A stretch of 64,000 nt of DNA, taken from NCBI RefSeq assembly GCF_020859565.1, contig NZ_JAJHUO010000014.1, forward strand, positions 124,001 to 188,000, written 5' to 3'. Both the position numbers and the translations under genes were made by a program. The stretch's first letter is position 1. The number at the start of each line of letters is the position of its first letter. This document shows positions 16,392 to 25,106 of this stretch, piece after piece. Source of the stretch: Saccharothrix luteola (GTDB lineage: Bacteria; Actinomycetota; Actinomycetes; Mycobacteriales; Pseudonocardiaceae). Under the pieces are notes generated by a model. The model was not told where the DNA came from and did not search any database. It saw only the letters and a program-made list of their open reading frames with translations.

Positions 16392-18010
16392 AACAGGGCC
16401 TCCGCGATCGGACCGAGGGCGAGGGCGGGAACGAAGGTCAGCGCGGCGACCAGCACGACCGCTCCGCCGAGCAGGGTGGCGAACAGCGGGCCGGTGGTGG
16501 GCAGCGTGCCCGCCGTGACCGGCACCTTCCGCTGCGCGGCCAGCGAACCGGCCAGGCACAGCACGGCGATGATCGGCACGAACCGGCCCAACGCCATGCA
16601 CACGCCCAGCGACGCCTGGAACCAGTCGCCGGTGACCGTGATGCCGGCGAACGCGCTGCCGTTGTTGTTCGACGCCGAGGCGTAGGCGTAGAGGATCTCC
16701 GACAGGCCGTGCGCACCCGGGTTGTTCACCGCACCCCGCGTGGAAGGCAGGATCGCGGCGATGCCCGCGCCGAGCAGCAGCACGGTCGGCATGGCCAGGA
16801 TCGACACGGCGGCGGCCGTGACCTCACGGCGGCCCAGCTTCTTGCCCAGGTACTCCGGCGTGCGACCGACCATCAGCCCGGCGAGGAACATCGCGATCAC
16901 GGCCATGACCAGGATGCTGTAGAGGCCGGTGCCGACACCGCCCGGGGTCATCTCGCCGAACAGCATGTTCAGCATCGCTCCCCCACCGCCCAGACCGGTG
17001 AAGCTGTCGTGCATCGAGTTCACCGCGCCGGTGGACGTGGCCGTGGTGCTGTTGGCGAACAGCGCGCTGCCCGGGATGCCGAACCGCAGTTCCTTGCCCT
17101 CCAGCGGCCGCAGGCCATTCGCCTCGGCCACCCAGATGACGGCGAGCATGACCGTCCACAAAGCACCTATCACGCCCAGCAGGACGTACCCCTGCCGGCG
17201 GTCGCCGACCATGGTGCCGAAGGTGCGGGTGAGCGAGACCGGGATGAGCAGGATCAGGAAGACCTCGATCAGGTTGGACCAGGCGTTGGGGTTCTCGAAC
17301 GGGTGAGCGGAGTTGGCGTTGAGCACCCCGCCGCCGTTGGTCCCCAACTCCTTGATCGCCTCCTGGCTCGCCACCGGCGCGGTCGCCACGGTCTGCCCGT
17401 CGACGTCCACACCGGACTTCAGGCTCATCACCACGCCGGTGGCCACGAGCACGATCGCGAACACGAACGCCACCGGCAGCAGCACGCGCACCACGCCGCG
17501 GGTCAGGTCGACCCAGAAGTTGCCCAGCCGATCGGTGCGGTGCCGTACGAACCCGCGCACCAGGGCCACGGCCACCGCCATGCCCACCGCGGCGGAGACG
17601 AAGTTCTGCACCGTCAGGCCGATCATCTGCACGGCGTGGCCCATGACGGTCTCGGGCACGTAGGACTGCCAGTTCGTGTTGGTCACGAAGCTGACCGCGG
17701 TGTTGAACGCCATCCCCGGCGGCACGTTCCCGCGGTCGAAGTCCCAGGGCAGCACCGACTGCACCCGTTGGAGCACGTAGAGCAGGACCACGCCGACGAA
17801 CGAGAAACCGAGCACGCTCAACGCGTAGGTGCCCCAGCGCTGCTCGGAGTCCGGGTCGACACGCGCGACCCGGTACACCGCGCGTTCGACCCCGGAGTGC
17901 CGGGCACTCGTGTACACGCGGGCCATGTAGTCGCCGAACGGCCGGTACGCCACCGCCAAGGCGACGACCAGCAGACCGACCTGCGCCAGGCCGGCGAGGG
18001 TCGGGGACAT
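16388..18010 (-). CDS. kdpA: K+-transporting ATPase subunit KdpA
   Basis: This 540-residue protein of about ten helices starts at ATG 18010, overlapping the kdpF stop (ATGA). Selectivity-filter segments typical of the SKT superfamily are visible: TNTNWQSYVPE, LGTNGGGVLNANSAHPFENP, and SNNNGSAFAG near the end. It forms the K+ channel part of KdpFABC in the membrane. Length and motifs are complete. Confidence 0.97.
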   Translation of the reverse strand: MSPTLAGLAQVGLLVVALAVAYRPFGDYMARVYTSARHSGVERAVYRVARVDPDSEQRWGTYALSVLGFSFVGVVLLYVLQRVQSVLPWDFDRGNVPPGMAFNTAVSFVTNTNWQSYVPETVMGHAVQMIGLTVQNFVSAAVGMAVAVALVRGFVRHRTDRLGNFWVDLTRGVVRVLLPVAFVFAIVLVATGVVMSLKSGVDVDGQTVATAPVASQEAIKELGTNGGGVLNANSAHPFENPNAWSNLIEVFLILLIPVSLTRTFGTMVGDRRQGYVLLGVIGALWTVMLAVIWVAEANGLRPLEGKELRFGIPGSALFANSTTATSTGAVNSMHDSFTGLGGGGAMLNMLFGEMTPGGVGTGLYSILVMAVIAMFLAGLMVGRTPEYLGKKLGRREVTAAAVSILAMPTVLLLGAGIAAILPSTRGAVNNPGAHGLSEILYAYASASNNNGSAFAGITVTGDWFQASLGVCMALGRFVPIIAVLCLAGSLAAQRKVPVTAGTLPTTGPLFATLLGGAVVLVAALTFVPALALGPIAEALL

Positions 18011-18111
18011 CAGAACTTCTCCGGTCGGATCAGCGCGACGAACAGGTACCCGATCAACAGCAGGGCCAGCACGCCGCCGACGGCGTTGGCCACCACACCG
18101 GTGCCGCTCAC
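18010..18111 (-). CDS. kdpF: KdpF small subunit of the K+-ATPase
   Basis: This 33-residue single-helix peptide starts at GTG 18111 and overlaps both neighbours (GTGA upstream, ATGA downstream). The core VLALLLIGYLFVALIRPEKF is the KdpF signature, including the terminal RPEKF. It stabilises the complex between KdpA and KdpB in the membrane. Confidence 0.93.
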   Translation of the reverse strand: MSGTGVVANAVGGVLALLLIGYLFVALIRPEKF

Positions 18112-18191
18112 AACCGCCCCAGACCGCGCACCCCGAGCGCCGCCACCAGGAACACACCCATGATCAGCAGCACGTAGGCCAGATCGGCCAT
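18108..18191 (-). CDS. 27-residue membrane peptide leading the kdp operon
   Basis: ATG 18191 has GGGAAGGGG a few bases upstream. The peptide MADLAYVLLIMGVFLVAALG ending in VRGLGRL is one hydrophobic helix with a basic tail. Its stop overlaps the kdpF GTG (GTGA), so kdpF translation is coupled to it. From memory, similar MADL-starting micro-ORFs precede kdpF in other actinobacteria. It may be an extra small subunit or only a coupling leader. Confidence 0.7.
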   Translation of the reverse strand: MADLAYVLLIMGVFLVAALGVRGLGRL

Positions 18192-18349
18192 CCCGCGCCC
18201 CTTCCCGACTCCGAGCAGTCCCGGACGCGGGACCGCGATGCCGGGAAGGATGCCTCCGGAACTGGCTGCTCAATGGGCGCCTGACGAGTCCTTGACACCC
18301 CCGATGGGGTCCCATACGCGTTGTTGACGGCCGAGAGATCCCGGCCTCA
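18192..18349 (-). promoter_or_regulatory. kdp operon upstream region
   Basis: This 158-base stretch separates the kdp operon from the relics upstream and should hold its promoter. It contains a hairpin (GTCCCG at 18218-18223 with CGGGAC at 18228-18233). I cannot identify a KdpE site or a confident riboswitch fold by eye. Confidence 0.35.
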
Positions 18350-18559
18350 TCACTCGTCCTGCGGCGACCCGTGCTCGGCATCCGGCACCGTCCCGATCGG
18401 GAAGAAGACCGGGCTGAGCAGGTAGGGGCGACGGCCCGGCGCGGGTCCGTTGGCGGCGCGGGCCCGGAAGATCCCCATCAGCTCGCCGGCCAGCCCGGTG
18501 AGCTCGTCGGGGGTGAGCCAGAGGGTGCCCTGGCGGTAGCCGATGGAGTCGGCCACCAG
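18350..18559 (-). pseudogene. C-terminal relic of an ArsR-like HTH regulator
   Basis: The frame encodes SIGYRQGTLWLTPDELTGLAGELMG and ends LLSPVFFPIG plus a short tail. This resembles the C-terminal part of actinobacterial winged-helix regulators. The DNA-binding half is gone, and the upstream DNA belongs to an erythromycin-esterase relic on the other strand. Confidence 0.5.
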
Positions 18560-18584
18560 GGCCGCTGGACGCCCCGGAGTGACT

Positions 18585-19265
18585 GGACGAGGTGGTCGGC
18601 GACGCGCGGGTGGTGGCCATCGGGGAGAGCGCGCACTACAACGCCGAGTCCTACCTGCTGCGCCACCGCCTGTGCCGCTACCTGGTCGAACGGCAAGGGT
18701 TCGGCGCCTACGCCCTGGAGCCCGGGTTCACCGAGGGCTGGGCGGTCGACGCCTGGGTCCGCGGCGCGACCGACCCCGACCAGGCCGGCCGGCTGATGGG
18801 CGACGGCATGGTCAGCCTGATGCTGAGGTGGACGCAGGTGCGGGCCCACCTGGAGTGGATCCTGCGCCGCGAGGACCGGATCGTGCTGGCCGCCCACGAG
18901 GCACACATCCAGCGATGGCCCGCCACCCTGCCCGGCATGCCCGCGTTCACCACGCTGGGCCTGCACCTGGCCGACCGCCCTCGGTGGGGGCTACCGCGTC
19001 ATCGGCACGACCACCGGCACCGGCCAGACCCTCGACACCAGCCCCGACTTCTACACGGGCACGTTGTTCACCGACCTGGGCGCACCGGAGCCCGGCGGCC
19101 TCGACGCGCTCATGCACGCGGACCACGACGGCCCCTTCGCCGTCGACCTCCACCGCCTGTCCCGCCCGACACCGAGACCGTGCGAACCGCGACCAAGCAA
19201 CGCTCGGCACCTCGTACTCCGACATCAGCCCCCTGGACGCCTGCGACGCACCGTCCGGAGGGCGA
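18585..19265 (+). pseudogene. Decayed erythromycin-esterase-family gene
   Basis: The open piece from 18592 encodes VVAIGESAHYNAESYLLRHRL, with the family's GExxH-type catalytic start, then AYALEPGFTEGWAVDAWVRG. After WTQVRAHLEW an internal deletion joins to ILRREDRIVLAAHEAHIQRW. Two or more shifts follow: GYRVIGTTTGTGQTLDTSPD lies in one frame, DTETVRTATKQR in another and LGTSYSDISPLDA in a third. The start codon region and C-terminus are lost. The ancestor would have hydrolysed macrolide-type esters. Confidence 0.8.
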
Positions 19266-19272
19266 CGGCCGT

Positions 19273-19549
19273 GCAGACCGACCGGACCCGGCTGCACGGG
19301 GTGCCGCCGGAGCTGAACATCCCGGCCGAGCGCTCCTTCAACATGTCGCTCGGGTTCTGGCGCGCCTGCGCGCCGCTGCCGATGCCCGGTCCGGGGTCGT
19401 TCGGCCACCCTGGCTCCGGCGGGTCCACCGCCTTCGCCGACCCCGACGCCCGGATCGGCTTCGGCTACGTCACCAACCACTGGAACCACCGTCCCGACGA
19501 CCTCCGGGCGACGAACCTGGCCGAGGCCGTCCGGGCCTGCCTCGGGTAG
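19273..19549 (+). pseudogene. C-terminal relic of a beta-lactamase/esterase-family protein
   Basis: About 90 residues remain. They include RSFNMSLGFWRACAPLPMPG, FGHPGSGGSTAFADPDARIGFGYVTNHW (split by eye) and NLAEAVRACLG before the stop. The HPGSGGS segment corresponds to the conserved H-x-G C-terminal motif of class C-like serine hydrolases. The catalytic N-terminal part is absent. It abuts the esterase relic, so unrelated fragments have been joined here. Confidence 0.7.
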
Positions 19550-19679
19550 CGGCGCGACCCGGCCTGGCGGGAACGCGGAACACGCGGCGTAGCGGGTCCG
19601 CTGGGAGCCCACAGGCCCGACGGTGGTCTGGTTCCGTGCTCACCTCGATCACCGGGTCTCTTTCAAATCAGTCTGGACT

Positions 19680-22316
19680 TCACCTGTTCGGTGTTTCCAG
19701 CGCGTGCCGCGCGTAGGCCCGGACGTCGGCGTCGGTGTCGGCCAGTGCGTCCGACAGCCCTGACCTCACGGCGGGCGACCGGGCCCACCTGGTCAAAGCT
19801 CGCACGGACGCCTTGCGCACGTCGATGTTGCCGTCACCCAGCATCGGCAGGACGGCGTCCGGGTCGTCGATGGCCTGCACCGCTCCGACGCGCACCTGCC
19901 ACGCCGGGTCGGTGAGCGCTGCCCGTGCCACGGGCTGGAGCGCGGCGGGACGGCCGATCTGCCCCCCGGCCTCCAGAGCCGCCGCACGTACCAACGCGTC
20001 CGCGTCGCCCGCCAGCGCCTGCAACGTCGAAACCGCGGCGGGGTCGGCCAGGGTGCCCAGGCCCTTGGCCACCTGGACTCGCAACTCGCGCCGGGGATCA
20101 TCGGCGAGCGACTCGACGAGAACCCGTTCCCGCAACGACACCAGGCCGCGCAGTGCCGCCGAACGCACCTCCGGATCGGCGTCGGCCAGGGCCGACGCGT
20201 AGACCTCGGTGGTGCCGAGCTTCAGTGCCCACAGAACCTCCAGCGCCACCGAACGGAACGGCGACTCCTCCAAGGCGCGCCGCAGCGCCTCCCCGCGCGG
20301 CACGACCTCGACGAGTTCCCGCAGACCAGCCGCGGCGGCCGTCCGGACCGCCTCGTCCGCGTCGGCCATGGCGCGGACCAGGGCGAACTCGAAGGCCTCC
20401 GGCACGACCTCGGTGATGGTCGCGACGGCGGCCCGGCGCACGGCCGGGTCCGGGTCGTGCAGGTACTCCTCCAACCGGGCCAGGTCCGGGTGCTCGTCGG
20501 CCAGGGCCACCAGGTCGAGCAGCCGGTCGGAGCCGACGACGCCACCGGACGCGCGGGTGGTCGCGACCGACGCCGCTCGAATCGACGGCGATCCGAGGAA
20601 CTCGACCTGACCCGGTCGGTGTTCGAGACCGTCCACCGGCACGAGGTACGGGTGCACCGGTCGCTTGACGAACTCCATCTCCCCCGCGTCGTTCTTGCGC
20701 AGGTTGAGGTGGTGGAACCAGTTCTCGTCGTCGCGATCCGGCGTGTCGAGGCGGTCGTGGTAGAGGCCCCACCGGCTTTCGGTGCGCATCAGGGACGCTT
20801 TCGCGGCCATCTCGGCGCAGTCGCGGATGAACGTCACCTCGGCGCACCGCATCAGCTCGTGCGGGGTCTGCGCGCCCATGCCGGCGATCTCGCCTGCCAT
20901 GCGCGCGAACGACTCCTGGGCGATCAGGAGCTTCGTCCCGGTCTTCGGGGGCGCGAGGTAGTCGTTGACGAACCGGCGCAGCTTGTACTCGACCTGGGGC
21001 TGCGGCGGGCCGTCGGGGTTGCGCAGCGGCCGGTACACCAGCTCGTGCGCGGCGGCGATCTGGTCCTCGGGCAGCGGTCCCGGCGGCACACCGTGCTCCG
21101 ACGCGTGCGTGGCCGCGAGGTCGCCGAACACGAACGCGCCGATCATGTAGTTGTGCGGCACGCACGCCAGGTCGCCCGCCGCGTAGAGGCCGGGCACGGT
21201 GGTGGCACCGTTCTCGTCGACGGCCACGCCGGACGCGGAGTGCCCGCCGCACAACCCGATCTCGGAGATGTGCATCTCGATGTCGTGGGTGCGGTAATCG
21301 TGCCCGCGGCCGGCGTGGAACGTGCCGCGGGTGGGGCGTTCGGTGGTGTGCAGGATGCCCTCGAGCGCGGAGAGCGACTCCTCCGGCAGGTGCGTCACCT
21401 TGAGGTAGACCGGTCCGCGTGGCGAGGCGATCTCGCGCGCCACCTCGGCCATCATCTGCCCCGACCAGTAGTCGCAGTCGACGAACCGCTCCCCCAGCCG
21501 GTTCACCTGGTAGGCGCCGAACGGGTTGCCGACGTACGCGCACGCCGGGCCGTTGTAGTCCTTGATCAGCGGGTTGATCTGGAAGCACTCGATACCGGAC
21601 AGCTCCGCGCCCGCGTGGTAGGCCATCGCGTAGCCGTCGCCCGCGTTCGTCGGGTTCTCGTACGTGCCGTAGAGGTAGCCGCTGGCGGGCAGGCCGAGCC
21701 GACCGCACGCGCCGGTGGCCAGGATGACGGCGCCCGCGGCAACGGTGACGAACTCGCCGGTGCGGGTGTTGAACCCGACCGCGCCGACCGCCCGGCCCTC
21801 GGACACCAGGACCCGCACGGGCATCACGCGGTTCTCGATGCGGATGCGTTCCCGCATGCGGCGCTCGCGCATGACCCGGTACAGCACCTTCTTGACGTCC
21901 TTGCCCTCCGGCATGGGCAGCACGTAGCTGCCGGAGCGGTGCACCTGGCGCACGTGGTAGTCGCCGTAGGAGTCCTTCTCGAACTTCACCCCGTACCGCT
22001 CGAGCCGCTGCACCATGGCGAACCCGCGGGTGGCGGTCTGCATGACGGTGCGCTGGTCGACGATGCCGTCGTTGGCCTTGGTGATCTCGGCGACGTAGTC
22101 CTCCGGTGTCGCCTTGCCGGGGATGACCGCGTTGTTGACGCCGTCCATGCCCATCGCCAGGGCGCCGGAGTGCCGCACGTGCGCCTTCTCCAGCAGCAGC
22201 ACGTTCTTCCCGTGCTCGGCGGCGGTGATCGCGGCCATCGAGCCGGCCGTGCCGCCGCCCACGACCAGCACGTCGCACTCCAGCCGCACGCGTCGCGAGA
22301 TGTCGGGGATCTCCAT
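19680..22316 (-). CDS. AprA/fumarate-reductase-like flavoprotein with C-terminal HEAT repeats
   Basis: ATG 22316 overlaps the ATPase stop (ATGA), giving 878 residues. Residues 1 to about 590 are an FAD-binding fumarate-reductase/APS-reductase-alpha-type protein. The dinucleotide motif is VVGGGTAGSMAA (18-29), and VILATGACGRLGLP, GDGYAMAYHAGAELSG and VPGLYAAGDLACVPHNYMIG follow in family order. From about 597 to the end come roughly eight HEAT-like helical repeats (for example LHDPDPAVRRAAVATI, LADADPEVRSAALRGL). It is the last gene of an operon with a ferredoxin and a sulfonate-type ABC importer. With the ferredoxin it probably forms an AprBA-like redox pair acting on a sulfur compound. The reaction is unknown. 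Confidence 0.85.
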   Translation of the reverse strand: MEIPDISRRVRLECDVLVVGGGTAGSMAAITAAEHGKNVLLLEKAHVRHSGALAMGMDGVNNAVIPGKATPEDYVAEITKANDGIVDQRTVMQTATRGFAMVQRLERYGVKFEKDSYGDYHVRQVHRSGSYVLPMPEGKDVKKVLYRVMRERRMRERIRIENRVMPVRVLVSEGRAVGAVGFNTRTGEFVTVAAGAVILATGACGRLGLPASGYLYGTYENPTNAGDGYAMAYHAGAELSGIECFQINPLIKDYNGPACAYVGNPFGAYQVNRLGERFVDCDYWSGQMMAEVAREIASPRGPVYLKVTHLPEESLSALEGILHTTERPTRGTFHAGRGHDYRTHDIEMHISEIGLCGGHSASGVAVDENGATTVPGLYAAGDLACVPHNYMIGAFVFGDLAATHASEHGVPPGPLPEDQIAAAHELVYRPLRNPDGPPQPQVEYKLRRFVNDYLAPPKTGTKLLIAQESFARMAGEIAGMGAQTPHELMRCAEVTFIRDCAEMAAKASLMRTESRWGLYHDRLDTPDRDDENWFHHLNLRKNDAGEMEFVKRPVHPYLVPVDGLEHRPGQVEFLGSPSIRAASVATTRASGGVVGSDRLLDLVALADEHPDLARLEEYLHDPDPAVRRAAVATITEVVPEAFEFALVRAMADADEAVRTAAAAGLRELVEVVPRGEALRRALEESPFRSVALEVLWALKLGTTEVYASALADADPEVRSAALRGLVSLRERVLVESLADDPRRELRVQVAKGLGTLADPAAVSTLQALAGDADALVRAAALEAGGQIGRPAALQPVARAALTDPAWQVRVGAVQAIDDPDAVLPMLGDGNIDVRKASVRALTRWARSPAVRSGLSDALADTDADVRAYARHALETPNR

Positions 22317-22981
22317 CACGCCATCACCGCCGCCAGGATCGCCTCGCGCCGCACGTCGACCTCGCCCGTGCCGAGCACGACGACCCGGTCGCCGAGCACC
22401 ACGGCCTCGTCCACGTCGTGCGTGACGAACACCGTGGTCGTGCCGGCCTCCCGCAGCACCTCCACCACCAGCTCCTGCATGTCGGCCCTGGTCTGCGCGT
22501 CCAGGGCGGCGAACGGCTCGTCCATGAGCACCACCTTCGGTCGTTGGGCGAGGGTTCGGGCCAGCTGCACGCGCTGCCGCATCCCGCCGGACAGCTCGCG
22601 CGGGAGGTGCCGCTCGAAGCCCACGAGGCCGACGCGGCTCAGCCACCGCCGGGCGACGGTCCGCCGCTCGGTCCGGCGCACCCCTCGCAGGGCGAGCGGC
22701 AACTCGACGTTGCGCTGGGCGGTGCGCCACGGCAGCAGCCCGTCCTCCTGGAACACCATCGCGCGGTCCCGGGACGTGCCGCGCACTTCCTGCCCGTCCA
22801 CGACGACGCGGCCCGCCGCGACCGGGGTGAGGCCCGCGATCGCGCGCAGCAGCGTCGACTTGCCGCAGCCCGACGGCCCGGCCACGACGAGGGTCTCGCC
22901 GGTGCTGACGTCGAAGTCGAGGTCCCGCAGCACCACGGCGTCGCCGTAGCGCACGGTCAGACCTTCCACGCGGACGCTCAT
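22316..22981 (-). CDS. ABC transporter ATPase, sulfonate/nitrate/taurine type
   Basis: This 221-residue ATPase starts at ATG 22981. It has Walker A GPSGCGKST, the Q-loop in MVFQEDGLLPWRTAQRNVE, the signature LSGGMRQR, Walker B VVLMDEPFAALD and the H-loop THDVDEAV. The QEDGLLPWRTA wording is typical of SsuB/TauB/NrtD. Start and stop overlap both neighbours, so it is coupled to its permease and to the flavoprotein. It powers import by the adjacent permease and binding protein. Confidence 0.93.
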   Translation of the reverse strand: MSVRVEGLTVRYGDAVVLRDLDFDVSTGETLVVAGPSGCGKSTLLRAIAGLTPVAAGRVVVDGQEVRGTSRDRAMVFQEDGLLPWRTAQRNVELPLALRGVRRTERRTVARRWLSRVGLVGFERHLPRELSGGMRQRVQLARTLAQRPKVVLMDEPFAALDAQTRADMQELVVEVLREAGTTTVFVTHDVDEAVVLGDRVVVLGTGEVDVRREAILAAVMA

Positions 22982-23748
22982 GCCCTGGCCTCCCTCGGCA
23001 GCCACCGCGTGACGCGTCGTCCGGCCAGCTCGACCGCGGAGGACGTCAGCCAGCCGAGCAGCCCGATGGTGACCATGCCGACGATTACGCCGGGGTAGTC
23101 CACGATCGTGTAGGCCTGCCAGGTTCGGTAGCCGACGCCGTACCGGCCGGAGATCATCTCGGCGGAGATCACGCAGATCCACGCCACTCCCATGCCGACC
23201 GACAGGCCGCCGAACACGCCGGGCAGGGTGCCCGGCAGCACGACCTTGAGCAGGACGTGCCGCCGGCTGCCGCCCATCGTGCGGACGGCGTCCTCCCACA
23301 TCGTCGGCAGCGCCCGCACCGCGTGCCGGGTGCTCACCAGGATCGGGAAGAACGCGGCCACGAACGTGATGAACACGATGCCCTGCTCGTCGGTGGGGAA
23401 CAGCAGGATCGCGATGGGCACCAGCGCGATGGCGGGTATCGGCCGCACCACCTCCAACAGGGGTTGCAGCACGTCGCCCAGCAGCCTGGACCGTGCGACG
23501 ACGATCCCGAGCGCGGTGCCCAGCGCGGCAGCGAGCAGGAACCCGGTGCCGATGCGGCCGAGGCTCGCGGCCAGGTCGGTGTAGAACCCGGCGGTGCCGG
23601 TCTCCTCGGCCAGCCGCGACGCCACCTCGACGACGGTCGGCAACCGGTCGAACCGCAGCCACGCGGTCGTCCCGGTGGCCGTGAGGACCTGCCACAGCAG
23701 CAGTCCCGCGGCCAGTGAGCCGATCCTCAGCACCCACCGCGCGCTCAC
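22978..23748 (-). CDS. ABC transporter permease, sulfonate/nitrate/taurine type
   Basis: GTG 23748 overlaps the stop of the binding-protein gene (GTGA). The 256-residue protein has about six membrane helices and the inner-membrane-component loop AVRTMGGSRRHVLLKVVLPGTLPG (split by eye), the EAA motif that docks the ATPase. The following GLSVGMGVAWICVISAEMI segment is typical of SsuC/TauC/NrtB. Substrate specificity cannot be read, but the sulfur context suggests an organosulfur anion. Confidence 0.92.
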   Translation of the reverse strand: MSARWVLRIGSLAAGLLLWQVLTATGTTAWLRFDRLPTVVEVASRLAEETGTAGFYTDLAASLGRIGTGFLLAAALGTALGIVVARSRLLGDVLQPLLEVVRPIPAIALVPIAILLFPTDEQGIVFITFVAAFFPILVSTRHAVRALPTMWEDAVRTMGGSRRHVLLKVVLPGTLPGVFGGLSVGMGVAWICVISAEMISGRYGVGYRTWQAYTIVDYPGVIVGMVTIGLLGWLTSSAVELAGRRVTRWLPREARA

Positions 23749-25094
23749 GGCTTGCCCGCCGCGGCCAGCGCCTGCGCGTAGTCCAGCACGACGCCCCGGG
23801 CGGCGGCCTTCGTCGTGTGCGGCAGCAGGGTTCCGTCGTCCGCGCGGACCCAGTGCGCGTGGTCGGCGAACCACCGGGTCCCGGTGACCGCGTCGGGCAC
23901 GTACGCCACCCGGACCTTCTTGCCGCTCTGGTTGATCAGCTTGAGCAGGCACGTCGGGTTGGCGGCGGGGTGGGTGGTCTCCTCGCCCTCGAACCACACC
24001 TCGCTCGCGGTGGCGGGGTCGGTCACGTCGAGGCCGCACGCGGTGTCCTTGCCGGTGATCCTCGCCGGGTTGGCGGTGTCCGCGCCGCCCTCGCCGACCG
24101 CGGCCTTGAGCGGCCCGTCGTCGATGAACCGGTCGACGTCCAGTTCCTCGATGTTGCCGATGGACTCGAGCAGCGGCACGTCCTGCTTCAAGGCGTCGCG
24201 GAGGAGGGGTTTCAGGCTCAGGTCGAACGTGGCGATGCCGTTCGGACCGTTGTAGAGGTACACGACCTCGACCGGCAGACCCGTCGCCTTCGCGACGACC
24301 TGCGCCGCGTCGAGCGGCTCCTCGTGCAGGTGGCGGGTGGCGTCGGCCTGGGCGCGCAGGAACTCGGCCAGGACGTCCGGCTGTTGTCGGGCGAACTGGT
24401 TTCGCACCACGACGCCGTGCAGCGTCGGCAGGCCGAGCGCCGCGCCGTCGTAGAGCAGCTTGGCCTGCTTGGCGAACACCAGCTGTCCGGGCCACGCGAC
24501 GAACTGTGCGAGCGCGGCGACGTTGCCCGCCTGCAACGCGGAGGCGCCGACGGAGGGCTGCTGGTTCTCCACGGTCACCTGGACGTCGCCCAGCGCGCGC
24601 ACGAGCGTGCCGTGCCCGGCGGACCCGACGCTGGCGGACACCCGCTGCCCGGCCAGGTCGGCGAGCGTGGTCGCGGTCGAGTCCGGCGGCACTACCACCA
24701 TGTTCAACGCGCCGCGGGCGTTGTAGCCGGTGACCGACACCATGCGGGTGCCCTCGTCACCGAGCTTCTGCGCGCGGGAACCGTTGATGAGCAGAGGGTA
24801 GTCGCCCATCGAGCCGATGTCGATCTTCGCGGCGAGCATCTGCGCGGTGATGGGCGCGCCGGTGTCGTAGTCCTGCCAGACCACTTCGTACTTCTTGCCG
24901 GTCCGCGCGCCCAGGTCGGCCAGTCTGCGTTCGAAGTGGCCCAGCTCGCGCAGCAGGGTGCCGGCAGTGACGGTGTTGATGGTCTTGGACTGGTAGCCGA
25001 CCACCACGGGCACCACGTCGGCCGACGCCGCGCCGGCGACGCACGAGGTCAGCATGGCGGCAACCATTGCCGCGCCGAGGATTCGCTTGGACAT
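23745..25094 (-). CDS. SsuA/NrtA-like binding lipoprotein with a NosL-like C-terminal extension
   Basis: The 449-residue protein starts at ATG 25094. MVAAMLTSCVAG is a lipobox, so the mature protein is anchored outside the membrane. Residues 30 to about 340 are a type II periplasmic-binding fold of the SsuA/TauA/NrtA kind (VVVGYQSKTINTVTAG, AAKIDIGSMGDYPLLING, VSASVGSAGHGTLVRAL). About 100 further residues follow, beginning TACGLDVTDP, with CLLKLINQ, VAYVPDAVTGTRWFADHAHWV and a final Ala-rich helix. The spacing of these elements resembles NosL-type copper-binding domains. That resemblance is by eye and tentative. It is much longer than ordinary SsuA (about 320-340). Confidence 0.85.
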   Translation of the reverse strand: MSKRILGAAMVAAMLTSCVAGAASADVVPVVVGYQSKTINTVTAGTLLRELGHFERRLADLGARTGKKYEVVWQDYDTGAPITAQMLAAKIDIGSMGDYPLLINGSRAQKLGDEGTRMVSVTGYNARGALNMVVVPPDSTATTLADLAGQRVSASVGSAGHGTLVRALGDVQVTVENQQPSVGASALQAGNVAALAQFVAWPGQLVFAKQAKLLYDGAALGLPTLHGVVVRNQFARQQPDVLAEFLRAQADATRHLHEEPLDAAQVVAKATGLPVEVVYLYNGPNGIATFDLSLKPLLRDALKQDVPLLESIGNIEELDVDRFIDDGPLKAAVGEGGADTANPARITGKDTACGLDVTDPATASEVWFEGEETTHPAANPTCLLKLINQSGKKVRVAYVPDAVTGTRWFADHAHWVRADDGTLLPHTTKAAARGVVLDYAQALAAAGKP

Positions 25095-25106
25095 CGTCGT
25101 TCCCTT

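Noticed and set aside
18292..18320. TTGACA at 18292 as a plus-strand promoter
   Set aside because: The -10 at the right spacing (TACGCG) is poor and only relics lie downstream.
18192..18349. Possible c-di-AMP or other riboswitch before the kdp operon
   Set aside because: A hairpin is present but I could not match a known riboswitch consensus by eye.
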